Source: Planctomycetaceae bacterium
GTDB lineage: Bacteria > Planctomycetota > Planctomycetia > Pirellulales > Thermoguttaceae
Direction: 5' to 3'
DNA: 11,895 bases
Assembly: GCA_015062085.1 (NCBI GenBank)
Contig: SUVI01000127.1
Location: forward strand, 1 to 11,895
The notes beneath the pieces were generated by a model, which saw only the letters and a list, made by a program, of their open reading frames with translations, had not been told where the DNA came from and made no database searches. The translations under genes and the position numbers were made by a program. Each line of letters starts with the position of its first letter. Within the stretch, counting starts at the first letter, position 1. Positions 1 through 7,458 of this stretch are shown here, one piece after another.

Positions 1-474
1 GTGGGTCGAGCCGGCAATATTGTATTCGAGTGCTTTTGGGGTGAGTTTAAAGAAATTGTGTCCGCCGTCGACTGACGGGTATCGGTTTCCAATGATGACG
101 TCAGTCGTGTTCTCGCCGCTTTGAATGTACGCGGTGTACGTAAAATCGGGGCTTCCTGCCGAAATGAGCGGGAGCGTGCCGACGCTGATCCCGCCGGCGT
201 TGGTGAATTTCGCAACGGTGGAACCTAGGATGTCGTCCTCAACGAACGAAACTCCGCTTCCGAAAATCGTGCCGTTCGTCAGATTTGCCCAGTCGCCGGA
301 AGCTGCGTTTCCAGCCGCCATTTCAAGATGTGTCGCGCCGTCGAAATTCCAGACGCCGACCAGATCCGCGTGTACTGAATATACGGAAAGTCCCAGTACC
401 GTCCCGGCAAGCAGCCCGCGGACAGCATTTGTGCGGAATTTGAAGGAACGGTTCGTTTTCTTTATCTTTTTCAT
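1..474 (-). CDS. Secreted LamG-like protein, N-terminal part (runs off left edge)
   Basis: The frame is open from an ATG at 474 to the window edge, giving 158 codons with the C-terminus missing. The protein begins with a Lys/Arg-rich stretch (MKKIKKTNRSFKFR), then a hydrophobic segment around residues 19-33 and a likely signal peptidase site after VHA (about residue 36), so it should be exported. The mature part starts with LVGVWNFDGATHL and continues with Gly/Asn/Thr-rich beta-strand-like sequence (FTYTAYIQSGENTTDVIIGNR, then GGHNFFKLTP). This is the style of concanavalin-like LamG domains in planctomycete PEP-CTERM proteins. Whether this copy ends in a PEP-CTERM tail cannot be seen. A promoter-like pair lies about 87-114 bp upstream; no strong Shine-Dalgarno is visible (a GCAGGG lies roughly 10 nt upstream). 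It is separated from the upstream beta-helix gene by a terminator, so it is probably its own transcription unit. Confidence 0.8.
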   Translation of the reverse strand, partial: MKKIKKTNRSFKFRTNAVRGLLAGTVLGLSVYSVHADLVGVWNFDGATHLEMAAGNAASGDWANLTNGTIFGSGVSFVEDDILGSTVAKFTNAGGISVGTLPLISAGSPDFTYTAYIQSGENTTDVIIGNRYPSVDGGHNFFKLTPKALEYNIAGSTH

Positions 475-560
475 TGCGGGGCCCTGCAAATCAAATAAAG
501 GGATGGTTTTACTCTGGGAAAAATCACCAGAAATACGAATACACAAAATTTCAATCTTCT

Positions 561-588
561 ATTTTACGCCAAACCTTGGAAATTTCAA
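561..588 (-). promoter_or_regulatory. Sigma70-like promoter for the LamG-like gene at 474
   Basis: On the minus strand a TTGAAA (588-583) is followed after 16 bp by TAAAAT (566-561), close to a housekeeping -35/-10 pair. It lies in an AT-rich intergenic stretch (roughly 475-690) and would give a leader of about 80 nt before the ATG at 474. A 17-bp imperfect inverted repeat (CCTTG...CAAGG, 574-590) overlaps the -35 and the spacer. This is motif matching by eye, in AT-rich sequence where such matches arise by chance. Confidence 0.4.
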
Positions 589-693
589 GGAAAAAATTTC
601 GTTTTTTAAAAATTTTGAAAGATTTTTTGCTCTATTTATGTGGGATTTGGCAAATTGTACGGACCAGGAGGGTTTTGAGGTCTAATGCAGCTT

Positions 694-743
694 CAAAAAA
701 TGAAAATGCCCGAAGGTCTCCGTTAGAGAGTATACTCCGGGCA
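694..743 (-). terminator. Rho-independent terminator downstream of the beta-helix gene
   Basis: Read on the minus strand, TGCCCG at one end pairs with CGGGCA at the other (707-712 with 738-743). An inner TCTC/GAGA stem lies within the loop, and the hairpin is followed by a T-rich run (TTTTCATTTTTT, 706-695). It lies about 80 bp past the stop codon at 822 and before the promoter of the next minus-strand gene, so it most likely ends the transcript carrying the beta-helix gene. Confidence 0.7.
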
Positions 744-821
744 AAAAGTTCAGAAAAACAGAAATGATTCGGGCAAGCCGTCTGGAAACCCGTCTGGAAC
801 GCATTTCCGAATCTTGGCGGA

Positions 822-3800
822 TCACTCCGAAAAATAGTTCGGCGAAATGTCGTGGCGGATCCCTTCCTGACCTTCCGGGAAGAGCGGGCAGGGCTGAATG
901 CCGACGTTTTTCAGAGAATGTCCGGGGATCGTCTCGATCCAGCGGCGGAGTTCCTGCGGAGAAGCGAGACCGTTTTCTCGGATGGAAAGTTCCGTCCGGG
1001 GCGTGAAGGAACGGTTTCCGACGCAGAGCTGATGCCGATGATTTCCGCGGCCGATAAACGTCCCGCAGTCCACGAATCCATTCTCCAGCACGTAGTTCCG
1101 GTTGATGTGTTCGCGTACTTCCTCCATGAACGGGTAAATTCCCAGTTCCTGGTACGGCTGGATCCGTGCATTGAAACTTCCGTCAACGAACTGATCGAGG
1201 TACCGTCCGTTAAACCACGGTGTGAAACTGAGTCCGGTCCGGCAGTCGAGGAAAAGATTCCGGAGGATCAGGTTGTCTTTTCCGCCGTGGATCTGGATCC
1301 CGCCAAAGAAACCGCCGGAGGAACGGTAGAAGACGTTTCCGCGCATCAGCACACCGGAGATCGAGTCATCCAGCCGAATGCCCGCCTGTCCGCAGATCGC
1401 GAGTTTCGAGCCGATGTGGTGCCAGAAGTTTTCGTTAATGACGATGCCGCGGTACGTCGGATCGCAGTAAATGTCGATCCCGCTCTGGTCGCTGAAATCG
1501 TAGACGACACTGTGGACCTCGTTTCTGGCGATGAGCAGGTCGTTTCCTTCCGTGCGGAATGCGTGGTGCGGGGAATCGCAGATCAGGTTCTGAGTGAGGA
1601 TGATGCCGACGCCTTTCGCGTGGACTGCGGGAGCGTAGGAGCGGTCGATCCGGCAGAAATCACGGATGAAGCAGTTCGTGACGAAATGTCGGCAGGGTTC
1701 CAGTGAGTCGCGGTTTCCCCCTGCGACGCGGACTCCGCAGGAACCGACTGATTCGATCCGGGAACCGTAAACGCCGCAGTCGTGCCCGCCGTTCATGACG
1801 AAAGCATGGATGCCGCATCGGGAGACCGTCCCATGATTAAAATAGACCGACTCGCAGTTTTCCATCCAGACAGCCGTTCCGCGCGTACAGGTGAAGTGAA
1901 GGCCCTCAAGAATGAGGTTCTGCACGTTTTTCAGACGGAGGAAGGAGGCATCGCTCAGCGGGAAATCGACGCGGGCACCTGCCAGCTCGACACCTTTCGG
2001 CGGAATGAGATAGACCAGTCCATTCCGGCGGTCCAAGTAGTATTCGCCCGGTTGGTCTAGCTCTTCGAGGACGTTCAGGAAGTGGAAGGTGAATCGTCCG
2101 TTTGTCTTTGCGTCGACGGTGAGGAGTTTCGTCTGCGGGTCAAAGGATTTCACTGGGACTGTGTGCGAGGCCCACTCCCACTGCCAGAGACCGTACGCCC
2201 AAATATCGCTTTCCGGCGTCCATTTCCAGGCGGCGACACGCGGATCCTTACAGCAGAACGTTCCTGTGTCTGGATTTCTGTCGGAATAGTTGGGGCCGGG
2301 GACGACTTCGCCGATCTGCAGGTCGTCCTCTCCGGCGTTCGGGTAACGCGCGATCTGCATTGGTTTGCCGTTGACGTAAAGGTCGGTCCACGGCTTCATT
2401 TCGTCCGAGACCGGGTAGCCGCGGTCGCCGAGCGTGCCGAAATCGGTGACTCCGTTGCGCAGGAGCGACACGACGCGGACTTGGCTGCGTGCCGATTCGG
2501 GAAGTCTCTCGAGGATCGCCGGATCGGTGACGGGCTGGAAACCGCGAAGATCCTGCCCAAACGTGAAGACCGGTTTTGCTCCTTCCGCAGGACGGACCCG
2601 AATCACGGCCTTGAGGTCTGGAATGAGCGCGTCACGAAGAAGTTCGGCAGTCTCGCGGCATTGGTACGTTCCGTCAAGGACGAGGATCTCGGAGGAGATG
2701 CCTTCTTCCTGAAGTTCCGCGGCAGTTTCGAGTGCCTTTTTCAGCGACTGGAACGGACGCTCAAGCGTTCCCGGATTTTCATCGCAACCGTTGGGAGAAA
2801 GCCAGAATTTTCGGACCTGCGTCGGACGGCGGGAGCAGAGCGTCTCCCAGTTTTTGACCGTCTGCGCCTCGATCTTTCGCGTGCGCTCCGTCATTTGCGA
2901 GTCAAAGTCAAAGATCTTCTTCAAAAGTGCGCGTTCCTTGGACGCCGCGTTTAAAAAGTCCTCTCGAATGCTCTTCACTTCTGGGGTCTTCGCCAGGTCG
3001 GCAGGAACTTTTTCCCACGCACGAATGAGTGTGAACGCATCGCTGATCCGGGCGTTTTCTTCCGGAAGCGTTTCGTTTTCCGGAACCTCACGGTCCATCC
3101 AATCCCGCGACATCCGGACGAGACACGGAAGCGCTTTCTGCCAGTTTCCATCTGCGATCAGCCGATTCAAAAGCGTTTCGTGCAGACTGTACGGTACTTC
3201 GACCATCTGCGTCAGTCTCTCAAGATCCTGGACCGGCCGGTCAAAATCGTCCAGTTTTTCCGTAAAATTAAAGGAGTTCCAGAGCGCGATCTTCTCCTTT
3301 TCCTCTTTCGGATGCGCCGCAAATCTGGCCTTCACAAAGTCTGCGTCCAGCGCACAGTTCCAGTACTCCGCACGGTCCACGAACATCTTGACGGAACCGA
3401 CGCCGTAGCTTCCGGAACCGATCGAAAGACGCGACGGCTTGGGAGACAGTCCGTCCGTAAATTCAGTTTCGCCTTCCAGCTCGCCGTTCAGGTACAGACG
3501 AAGTATCCGTCCATCGTAGGTGCAGACCATATCGCAGAGGATACCGTAAGGCGGAGCGGATCTGGAAACGACCTGAACTGCACTCTGCTCTTTGGCGCGC
3601 CCGATCTGAAAGTGGACTTTCTGTCCCTGCGAGTAATCATAGTAGGCGCGGAATCCGTCAAACCAACCGCTCCCGGCGATGAAAAGCATACCGTTTCCGT
3701 TGGTCGGATCCGATCCGGGACCCAGCGGACGAAAACGCATCGCCACGGTAAACGCATTCGCGTCCCAGTCCGGGGCTTCTCCGAAAAGCGGCCTTTTGTC

Positions 3801-3968
3801 GAGGATCTGCTTCGCCTCGATCGTTTGGGTCGGCGGAGGAACGGTCTCCTGCGCGTTTGCCGGCCGGGCTAGGAGCGAAACAGCGGCAAAAAAGCAGAAA
3901 ATGAAGATGCAGAGGTTGAAAAACGTCTGCGTGACAGGAAATTTCAGGCGGGGAAGGATCTTTTGCAT
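822..3968 (-). CDS. Exported LamG-like plus right-handed beta-helix protein (GH141-like)
   Basis: The product is 1048 aa. An N-terminal signal peptide (hydrophobic about residues 13-34, cleavage likely after RPANA at 39) indicates export. Residues about 65-215 look like a concanavalin/LamG fold (FTVAMRFRPLG, GSGWFDGFRAYYDYSQGQ, LRLYLNGELEGE). A charged helical linker follows at about 240-380. From about 388 the sequence has the opening typical of exported beta-helix enzymes (WLSPNGCDENPGTLERPFQS), then DLYVNGKPMQIARYPN at 529-544 and GEYYLDRRNGLVYLIPP at 641-657. Parallel beta-helix coils run to about 970 (for example GIDIYCDPTYRGIVINENF, SGVLMRGNVFYRSSGG). These middle signatures resemble GH141-type proteins, so a role in cutting complex glycans outside the cytoplasm is plausible, but the substrate and catalytic residues cannot be assigned. 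The ATG has AAAAGGAA about 8 nt upstream. It lies 127 bp after the kinase gene on the same strand, with no clear terminator between, and may be co-transcribed with it. Confidence 0.88.
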   Translation of the reverse strand: MQKILPRLKFPVTQTFFNLCIFIFCFFAAVSLLARPANAQETVPPPTQTIEAKQILDKRPLFGEAPDWDANAFTVAMRFRPLGPGSDPTNGNGMLFIAGSGWFDGFRAYYDYSQGQKVHFQIGRAKEQSAVQVVSRSAPPYGILCDMVCTYDGRILRLYLNGELEGETEFTDGLSPKPSRLSIGSGSYGVGSVKMFVDRAEYWNCALDADFVKARFAAHPKEEKEKIALWNSFNFTEKLDDFDRPVQDLERLTQMVEVPYSLHETLLNRLIADGNWQKALPCLVRMSRDWMDREVPENETLPEENARISDAFTLIRAWEKVPADLAKTPEVKSIREDFLNAASKERALLKKIFDFDSQMTERTRKIEAQTVKNWETLCSRRPTQVRKFWLSPNGCDENPGTLERPFQSLKKALETAAELQEEGISSEILVLDGTYQCRETAELLRDALIPDLKAVIRVRPAEGAKPVFTFGQDLRGFQPVTDPAILERLPESARSQVRVVSLLRNGVTDFGTLGDRGYPVSDEMKPWTDLYVNGKPMQIARYPNAGEDDLQIGEVVPGPNYSDRNPDTGTFCCKDPRVAAWKWTPESDIWAYGLWQWEWASHTVPVKSFDPQTKLLTVDAKTNGRFTFHFLNVLEELDQPGEYYLDRRNGLVYLIPPKGVELAGARVDFPLSDASFLRLKNVQNLILEGLHFTCTRGTAVWMENCESVYFNHGTVSRCGIHAFVMNGGHDCGVYGSRIESVGSCGVRVAGGNRDSLEPCRHFVTNCFIRDFCRIDRSYAPAVHAKGVGIILTQNLICDSPHHAFRTEGNDLLIARNEVHSVVYDFSDQSGIDIYCDPTYRGIVINENFWHHIGSKLAICGQAGIRLDDSISGVLMRGNVFYRSSGGFFGGIQIHGGKDNLILRNLFLDCRTGLSFTPWFNGRYLDQFVDGSFNARIQPYQELGIYPFMEEVREHINRNYVLENGFVDCGTFIGRGNHRHQLCVGNRSFTPRTELSIRENGLASPQELRRWIETIPGHSLKNVGIQPCPLFPEGQEGIRHDISPNYFSE

Positions 3969-4095
3969 GATCGAGGTTCCTTTTGTTTGAGGTAAGGAGG
4001 TAGGAAGGAGGAATCAAACCGCAAAAAAATGGGCAGCGTGCTGGATCTTGAATTTTTCCGGAAACGCGGCCCGGCATTCGGCAAAAAATTTTGTT

Positions 4096-6684
4096 TTATT
4101 CGGTCCGAGGATCGAGTGTGCGGAATGGGACTGTTTTCCATTTCTCGATCCCCTGATGCTCACGGATCCTTTGGGCGTAGATCTCGGATGGGAAATCTTT
4201 CAGTCCGGATCGCGGGATCAGCTGGATCCCGTAAGTTTCTCCGTAGACCAATTCCAGTTTGTGTGCCCGCTGGTAGGCTTTAAACGCTAGGTCGGCATCC
4301 GTTTCGCAGCCGAGGCCGTTTTCCAGGCAGTACGCTTTCATGTACGCACCCTCAATACACTGATCCGCCGACCTTTCAAAAAGAGAAAACGCCATTTTTT
4401 CGTCTTTCGGAACGCCGTCCCCCTGAAGAAACGCCATCCCCAGCATGGCCAGAGCCGGAGCGGTCCGGTCTGCTTTCAGATAGAATTCCAGAGCTGTTGT
4501 GCGGTCTTTGGGGACCGAGATCCCCAGATCATACGCACGCCCCAGAAAATAGAAGCTGGCCAGAACGCTTGGTCTGCTTTCGTCTGTTTCCGCACTCTCC
4601 GCGGCTTTCCGGAACCATTTCAAGCCTTCTTCCCGGTCCACCGGACACTGCATTCCGTACCATTGCTCACAGCCAAGCCAAAAGAACGCCAGCGTGTTCC
4701 CCTCTTCCGCGAGTTTCAGAACGTTCGCCCTCAGCTTTTTTTCAAGTCCCGGAATATTCGGCGCGTACTTTCCATGAAGATAGTACGGCCAGAGCAGAAG
4801 AGCGGAAAGTTCCGGAAAAGACGAAAGTCCGTCAACCTCAATTCCCTTTTCCCAGTGAAGTTTTGCCATGTCGCAGTAGGCGTTCACCAAGCCTCTCACC
4901 AACGGGCTTTGATATTTATCGAGACAGTCAAATTTTTTCAAAAATTCGAGATATTCGGTAACTTCCGGCGAAGGCGGCCTGACTTCCTGCGAATCGTCTG
5001 CAGCCTGTGTGTCCAGATCCGCCGGTTTCGGAACCTGGTCCCTGAATTCCTGAATGAACTCATTCAGGTTGACCTGAAGCGTCAGGTCGGCAATGAAATC
5101 CACGTTGGGATTTCCGGAGAAAAACTGACTTTCCGGAGACGTCAGTTCCACGATCTTCTCCTTCGCCTTCTGCTCATACCGACGCAGTTCGTTTTGAAAT
5201 TTCCCCACAAAATTCCGGGTATCGGCAAGTTCCGCGGCATTCTGCTGACGCACGGCACGCTGTCTGGCCGCATCTTCCAATGCAGCTGCGGAATTCAGAA
5301 CCGAAGCACCGTCCGGAGCTTCCGCCGTGTTCTGCGTTTCCGCCGTGTTCTGCATTTTCGCCGTGTTCTGCGTTTCCGCCGTGTTCTGCGTTTCCGCCGT
5401 GTTCTGCGTTTCCGCCGTGTTCTGCATTTCCGCCGTGTTCTGCGTTTCCGCCGTGTTCTGCGTTCTCTGCGTCTGAGAAGAGACTACGTTTCCGGACGAC
5501 GAAGGCAAAACCGGGACGGCACGTGGATCTGCCGTCGTTTCATTTCGGGAATGAAAAGACGGAAAATCAACAGAATGGCCAAGAAACGCACCGGCGGCAA
5601 AGGTCCCGAGAGCCAGGAAAAAGAGCGCACGCGGTTTCCTCGATGAAAAACGCGGGAGTTTCCGGATCGCATACGCAGCGTCCTTCATCGACTCAAAACG
5701 CCGAACTGCGATCGGATCCGTCATGCGGTCAAGAACGAGCTGAAGTGCGCGGGGAATGGAGATCCCGGCTTCCCGAACCTGTGGGAATCGGATCTGACGG
5801 CTGATGCAGCCTCCCTGTGTCATTCCGGTCAAAAGATAGAAGAAGACGCTTCCCAGCGCGTAAATGTCAGTACGTGCGTCGATCTTTGCGTTGGGAACGT
5901 ACTGCTCCGGAGCCATGAAACTCGGTGTTCCGAAAATCAGGTGCGTCGTTTCATTTTCAAATTTCTCCGCAGTCTGTGCCAGTCCCAGATCCAGGACCTT
6001 CAGCGTACCGTCCGGCATCCTCCAGAGATTCGACGGCTTCACGTCGCAGTGGATCAACCCGTTTTCATGCGCATGCTGAAGTCCAGCTGCAGCCTGAATG
6101 ATCAGTTCGCGGGCTTCATGAAGCGGCAGTTTGCCTCCGCGGTGATGTACGTACTCGGCGAGAGTCCGGCCTTCCAGCAGTTCCATGACGAGGTACGGCA
6201 TTCCGTCCCAGAGTCCAGCGTCCGTGACCGATACGATATTTGGATGAACGAGCTGGCCCGCGGCATTGATTTCCTGATGGAAACGTTCTACGATCACGGG
6301 ATCGAGCAGTTTTTTCTGACGGATGAGCTTGACGGCAAATTTGCGTTTCAGGACCTGATGCTCTCCTGCGTAGATCTCCCCCATGCCGCCCTGGGCAAGA
6401 CGCTCCGTCAAAAGATACGGCGGGATGAGAAACGGGAGAGGAATGGGCTTTTGCTCGGCGAGATCCATTTCGGCTTTCCGGCGTGCCAAACTCCATGGAG
6501 AGGAGGCATTTCCTTTGGTTTCAAAAAGTTTACAGAGACACATTTCCTGCCGTTCCAATTCCTCGACTTTTTGTCGGCATGGGGCGCAATCGGAAATGTG
6601 TTTTTCTACGTCATTGAAAGTTTTTTCAGGAAGGCTGCATTGGACGAAAGCCTGTAAAATGAGATCTTCTGGGCACTGCATCAT
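4096..6684 (-). CDS. Transmembrane Ser/Thr protein kinase with zinc-finger N-terminus and Sel1 repeats
   Basis: The product is 862 aa. Residues 29-36 (HISDCAPC) form an H-x3-C-x2-C motif like that of zinc-binding anti-sigma domains. The Hanks-type kinase domain spans about 90-345: glycine loop AQGGMGEIY (97-105), ATP lysine K119 in FAVK, helix-C E138, catalytic loop HCDVKPSN (212-219; D214, K216, N219 present), DLG (232-234) in place of DFG, and APE (258-260). HCD replaces HRD, so it is a non-RD kinase. A hydrophobic segment at 353-370 should cross the membrane. After it come eight TQNTAE-type hexapeptides (408-455), an Ala/Glu/Gln-rich helical stretch, and at least three to four Sel1-like repeats (about 662-808; for example WYGMQCPVDREEGLKWFRKAAE). 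The kinase would be cytoplasmic and the Sel1 part extracytoplasmic, fitting a signal receptor. AGGAG lies 5 nt before the first of two adjacent ATGs. The ECF sigma gene is 84 bp upstream on the same strand, suggesting an operon and functional pairing. Confidence 0.93.
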   Translation of the reverse strand: MMQCPEDLILQAFVQCSLPEKTFNDVEKHISDCAPCRQKVEELERQEMCLCKLFETKGNASSPWSLARRKAEMDLAEQKPIPLPFLIPPYLLTERLAQGGMGEIYAGEHQVLKRKFAVKLIRQKKLLDPVIVERFHQEINAAGQLVHPNIVSVTDAGLWDGMPYLVMELLEGRTLAEYVHHRGGKLPLHEARELIIQAAAGLQHAHENGLIHCDVKPSNLWRMPDGTLKVLDLGLAQTAEKFENETTHLIFGTPSFMAPEQYVPNAKIDARTDIYALGSVFFYLLTGMTQGGCISRQIRFPQVREAGISIPRALQLVLDRMTDPIAVRRFESMKDAAYAIRKLPRFSSRKPRALFFLALGTFAAGAFLGHSVDFPSFHSRNETTADPRAVPVLPSSSGNVVSSQTQRTQNTAETQNTAEMQNTAETQNTAETQNTAETQNTAKMQNTAETQNTAEAPDGASVLNSAAALEDAARQRAVRQQNAAELADTRNFVGKFQNELRRYEQKAKEKIVELTSPESQFFSGNPNVDFIADLTLQVNLNEFIQEFRDQVPKPADLDTQAADDSQEVRPPSPEVTEYLEFLKKFDCLDKYQSPLVRGLVNAYCDMAKLHWEKGIEVDGLSSFPELSALLLWPYYLHGKYAPNIPGLEKKLRANVLKLAEEGNTLAFFWLGCEQWYGMQCPVDREEGLKWFRKAAESAETDESRPSVLASFYFLGRAYDLGISVPKDRTTALEFYLKADRTAPALAMLGMAFLQGDGVPKDEKMAFSLFERSADQCIEGAYMKAYCLENGLGCETDADLAFKAYQRAHKLELVYGETYGIQLIPRSGLKDFPSEIYAQRIREHQGIEKWKTVPFRTLDPRTE
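5320..5466 (-). repeat. 18-bp tandem repeat, eight units, inside the kinase gene
   Basis: Eight consecutive 18-bp units (plus-strand consensus CGCCGTGTTCTGCGTTTC, beginning at 5323) encode the hexapeptide TQNTAE or MQNTAE. Units differ only by single bases: two give Met for Thr and one gives Lys for Glu. The last unit diverges at its end. The near identity at DNA level, not just protein level, points to recent expansion by slippage or unequal crossing over. It lies in the linker just after the membrane span. Confidence 0.95.
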
Positions 6685-6768
6685 TTTTCTCCTTGAAAAT
6701 AGGATGGAAGCGGCTTGGAAGTGGGAAGGAAACGGTTCGTGCTTTTAGGACAGAGACGTTTCTTTGGT

Positions 6769-7338
6769 TTAGAGAAGGTCGCTGAATTCTTCCTGGATCC
6801 GTTTTTTGATCCGGTACTTGATTTGACGGACAGCAGAAGCCGTCAGGCCAAATTCCTCGCCGATCGCTTCGCTGGTGATTCCTTCTGCAGTTGCCAGGCG
6901 TTTGAAGACCAGAATGTCGCGTTCCGTGAAGTCTTTCTGAAGGATCTTCATGAGCTGATGGTAAAGGAGGGTCGTTTCTTGTTCCTCATCATCCGGAAAC
7001 GAGATCTCGTTCTGTATGTGATTTTCGAGCTCGCCGATAGCGACCGGTGTCTGCTGCTTTTTTTTGTGAAAGTCCGCGATCCGCGATCTCGTGATGGATC
7101 GGAGCCAGCATCGAAATTTCTGTTCTGGTTTTTCTTTTCGAAATGTGTGGATGTGCCGTACGACGGAAAGAAAAACTTCCTGGTAGATTTCGTCACAGTC
7201 TGCGTCCGACAAGCCGACAGAACTGCACCAGTGCCAGACCAATCGTCCGTAGAGCTGGTTCAGCGTGTCCCAACTGCCCTGGATATTCTCCCGGCATTGG
7301 ACTAGGAGTGACGTTGGCGTTGGCGAATCGTAGTTCAT
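6769..7338 (-). CDS. ECF-type RNA polymerase sigma factor
   Basis: The product is 189 aa, the usual size for an ECF sigma factor with regions 2 and 4 only. Region 2 covers about 22-95, including LSDADCDEIYQEVFLSVVRH (the acidic core-binding and -10 recognition part) and FRCWLRSITRSRIADFHKKK. Region 4 covers about 125-182, with the helix-turn-helix TSEAIGEEFGLTASAVRQIK for -35 recognition. The style (an LYGRLVWHWC block near the N-terminus, then WLRSITR) matches the planctomycete/verrucomicrobial sigma-70 family. GGGAG lies 9 nt before the ATG. The kinase with the anti-sigma-like zinc finger is immediately downstream, so the kinase may control this factor by binding or phosphorylation; that is inferred from known ECF-kinase gene pairs. 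The gene starts 106 bp after the upstream 742-aa gene, with no terminator-like hairpin between. Its target promoters cannot be deduced here. Confidence 0.93.
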   Translation of the reverse strand: MNYDSPTPTSLLVQCRENIQGSWDTLNQLYGRLVWHWCSSVGLSDADCDEIYQEVFLSVVRHIHTFRKEKPEQKFRCWLRSITRSRIADFHKKKQQTPVAIGELENHIQNEISFPDDEEQETTLLYHQLMKILQKDFTERDILVFKRLATAEGITSEAIGEEFGLTASAVRQIKYRIKKRIQEEFSDLL

Positions 7339-7392
7339 TCTTTCATTCTCCCGTTTTGGAATTGACGGCCGATGGCCAGTTTACGGATATTT

Positions 7393-7458
7393 AGTTTTGG
7401 GTCTGGTTTTAGTTTTGGGTCTGGTTTTAGTTTTGGGTCTGGTTTTAGTTTTGCGGTT
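7393..7458 (-). repeat. 18-bp tandem repeat carrying duplicated stop codons
   Basis: Three full 18-bp units (plus-strand AGTTTTGGGTCTGGTTTT at 7393-7410, 7411-7428 and 7429-7446) plus a partial fourth overlap the 3' end of the 742-aa gene. Because 18 is a multiple of 3, each unit repeats the TAA in frame: after the real end (PQN stop), the downstream sequence reads NQTQN stop three times. The repeat therefore multiplies the stop codon and lengthens the 3' leader into the sigma gene without changing the protein. Confidence 0.9.

Noticed and set aside
852..1706. Plus-strand 284-aa frame (and similar at 2082-2954 and 3180-3872)
   Set aside because: They are antisense to the beta-helix gene, with no recognisable domain; the minus-strand reading has a signal peptide and clear family signatures.
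3969..4095. Terminator between the kinase and beta-helix genes
   Set aside because: Only short stems (4 bp CCGG, or CAGC/GCTG with a 2-nt loop) are present, although a T-run exists near 4022-4028 on the minus strand; not convincing.
4029..4283. Plus-strand 84-aa frame after AGGAGG-like sequences at 3993-4011
   Set aside because: The AGGAGG lies about 17 nt from the ATG, too far, and the frame is antisense to the kinase C-terminus.
4663..5646. Plus-strand 327-aa frame with RVLRFRRVLRF repeats
   Set aside because: It is the antisense reading of the kinase repeat and flanks, is extremely Arg-rich, and is fully covered by a well-supported kinase gene.
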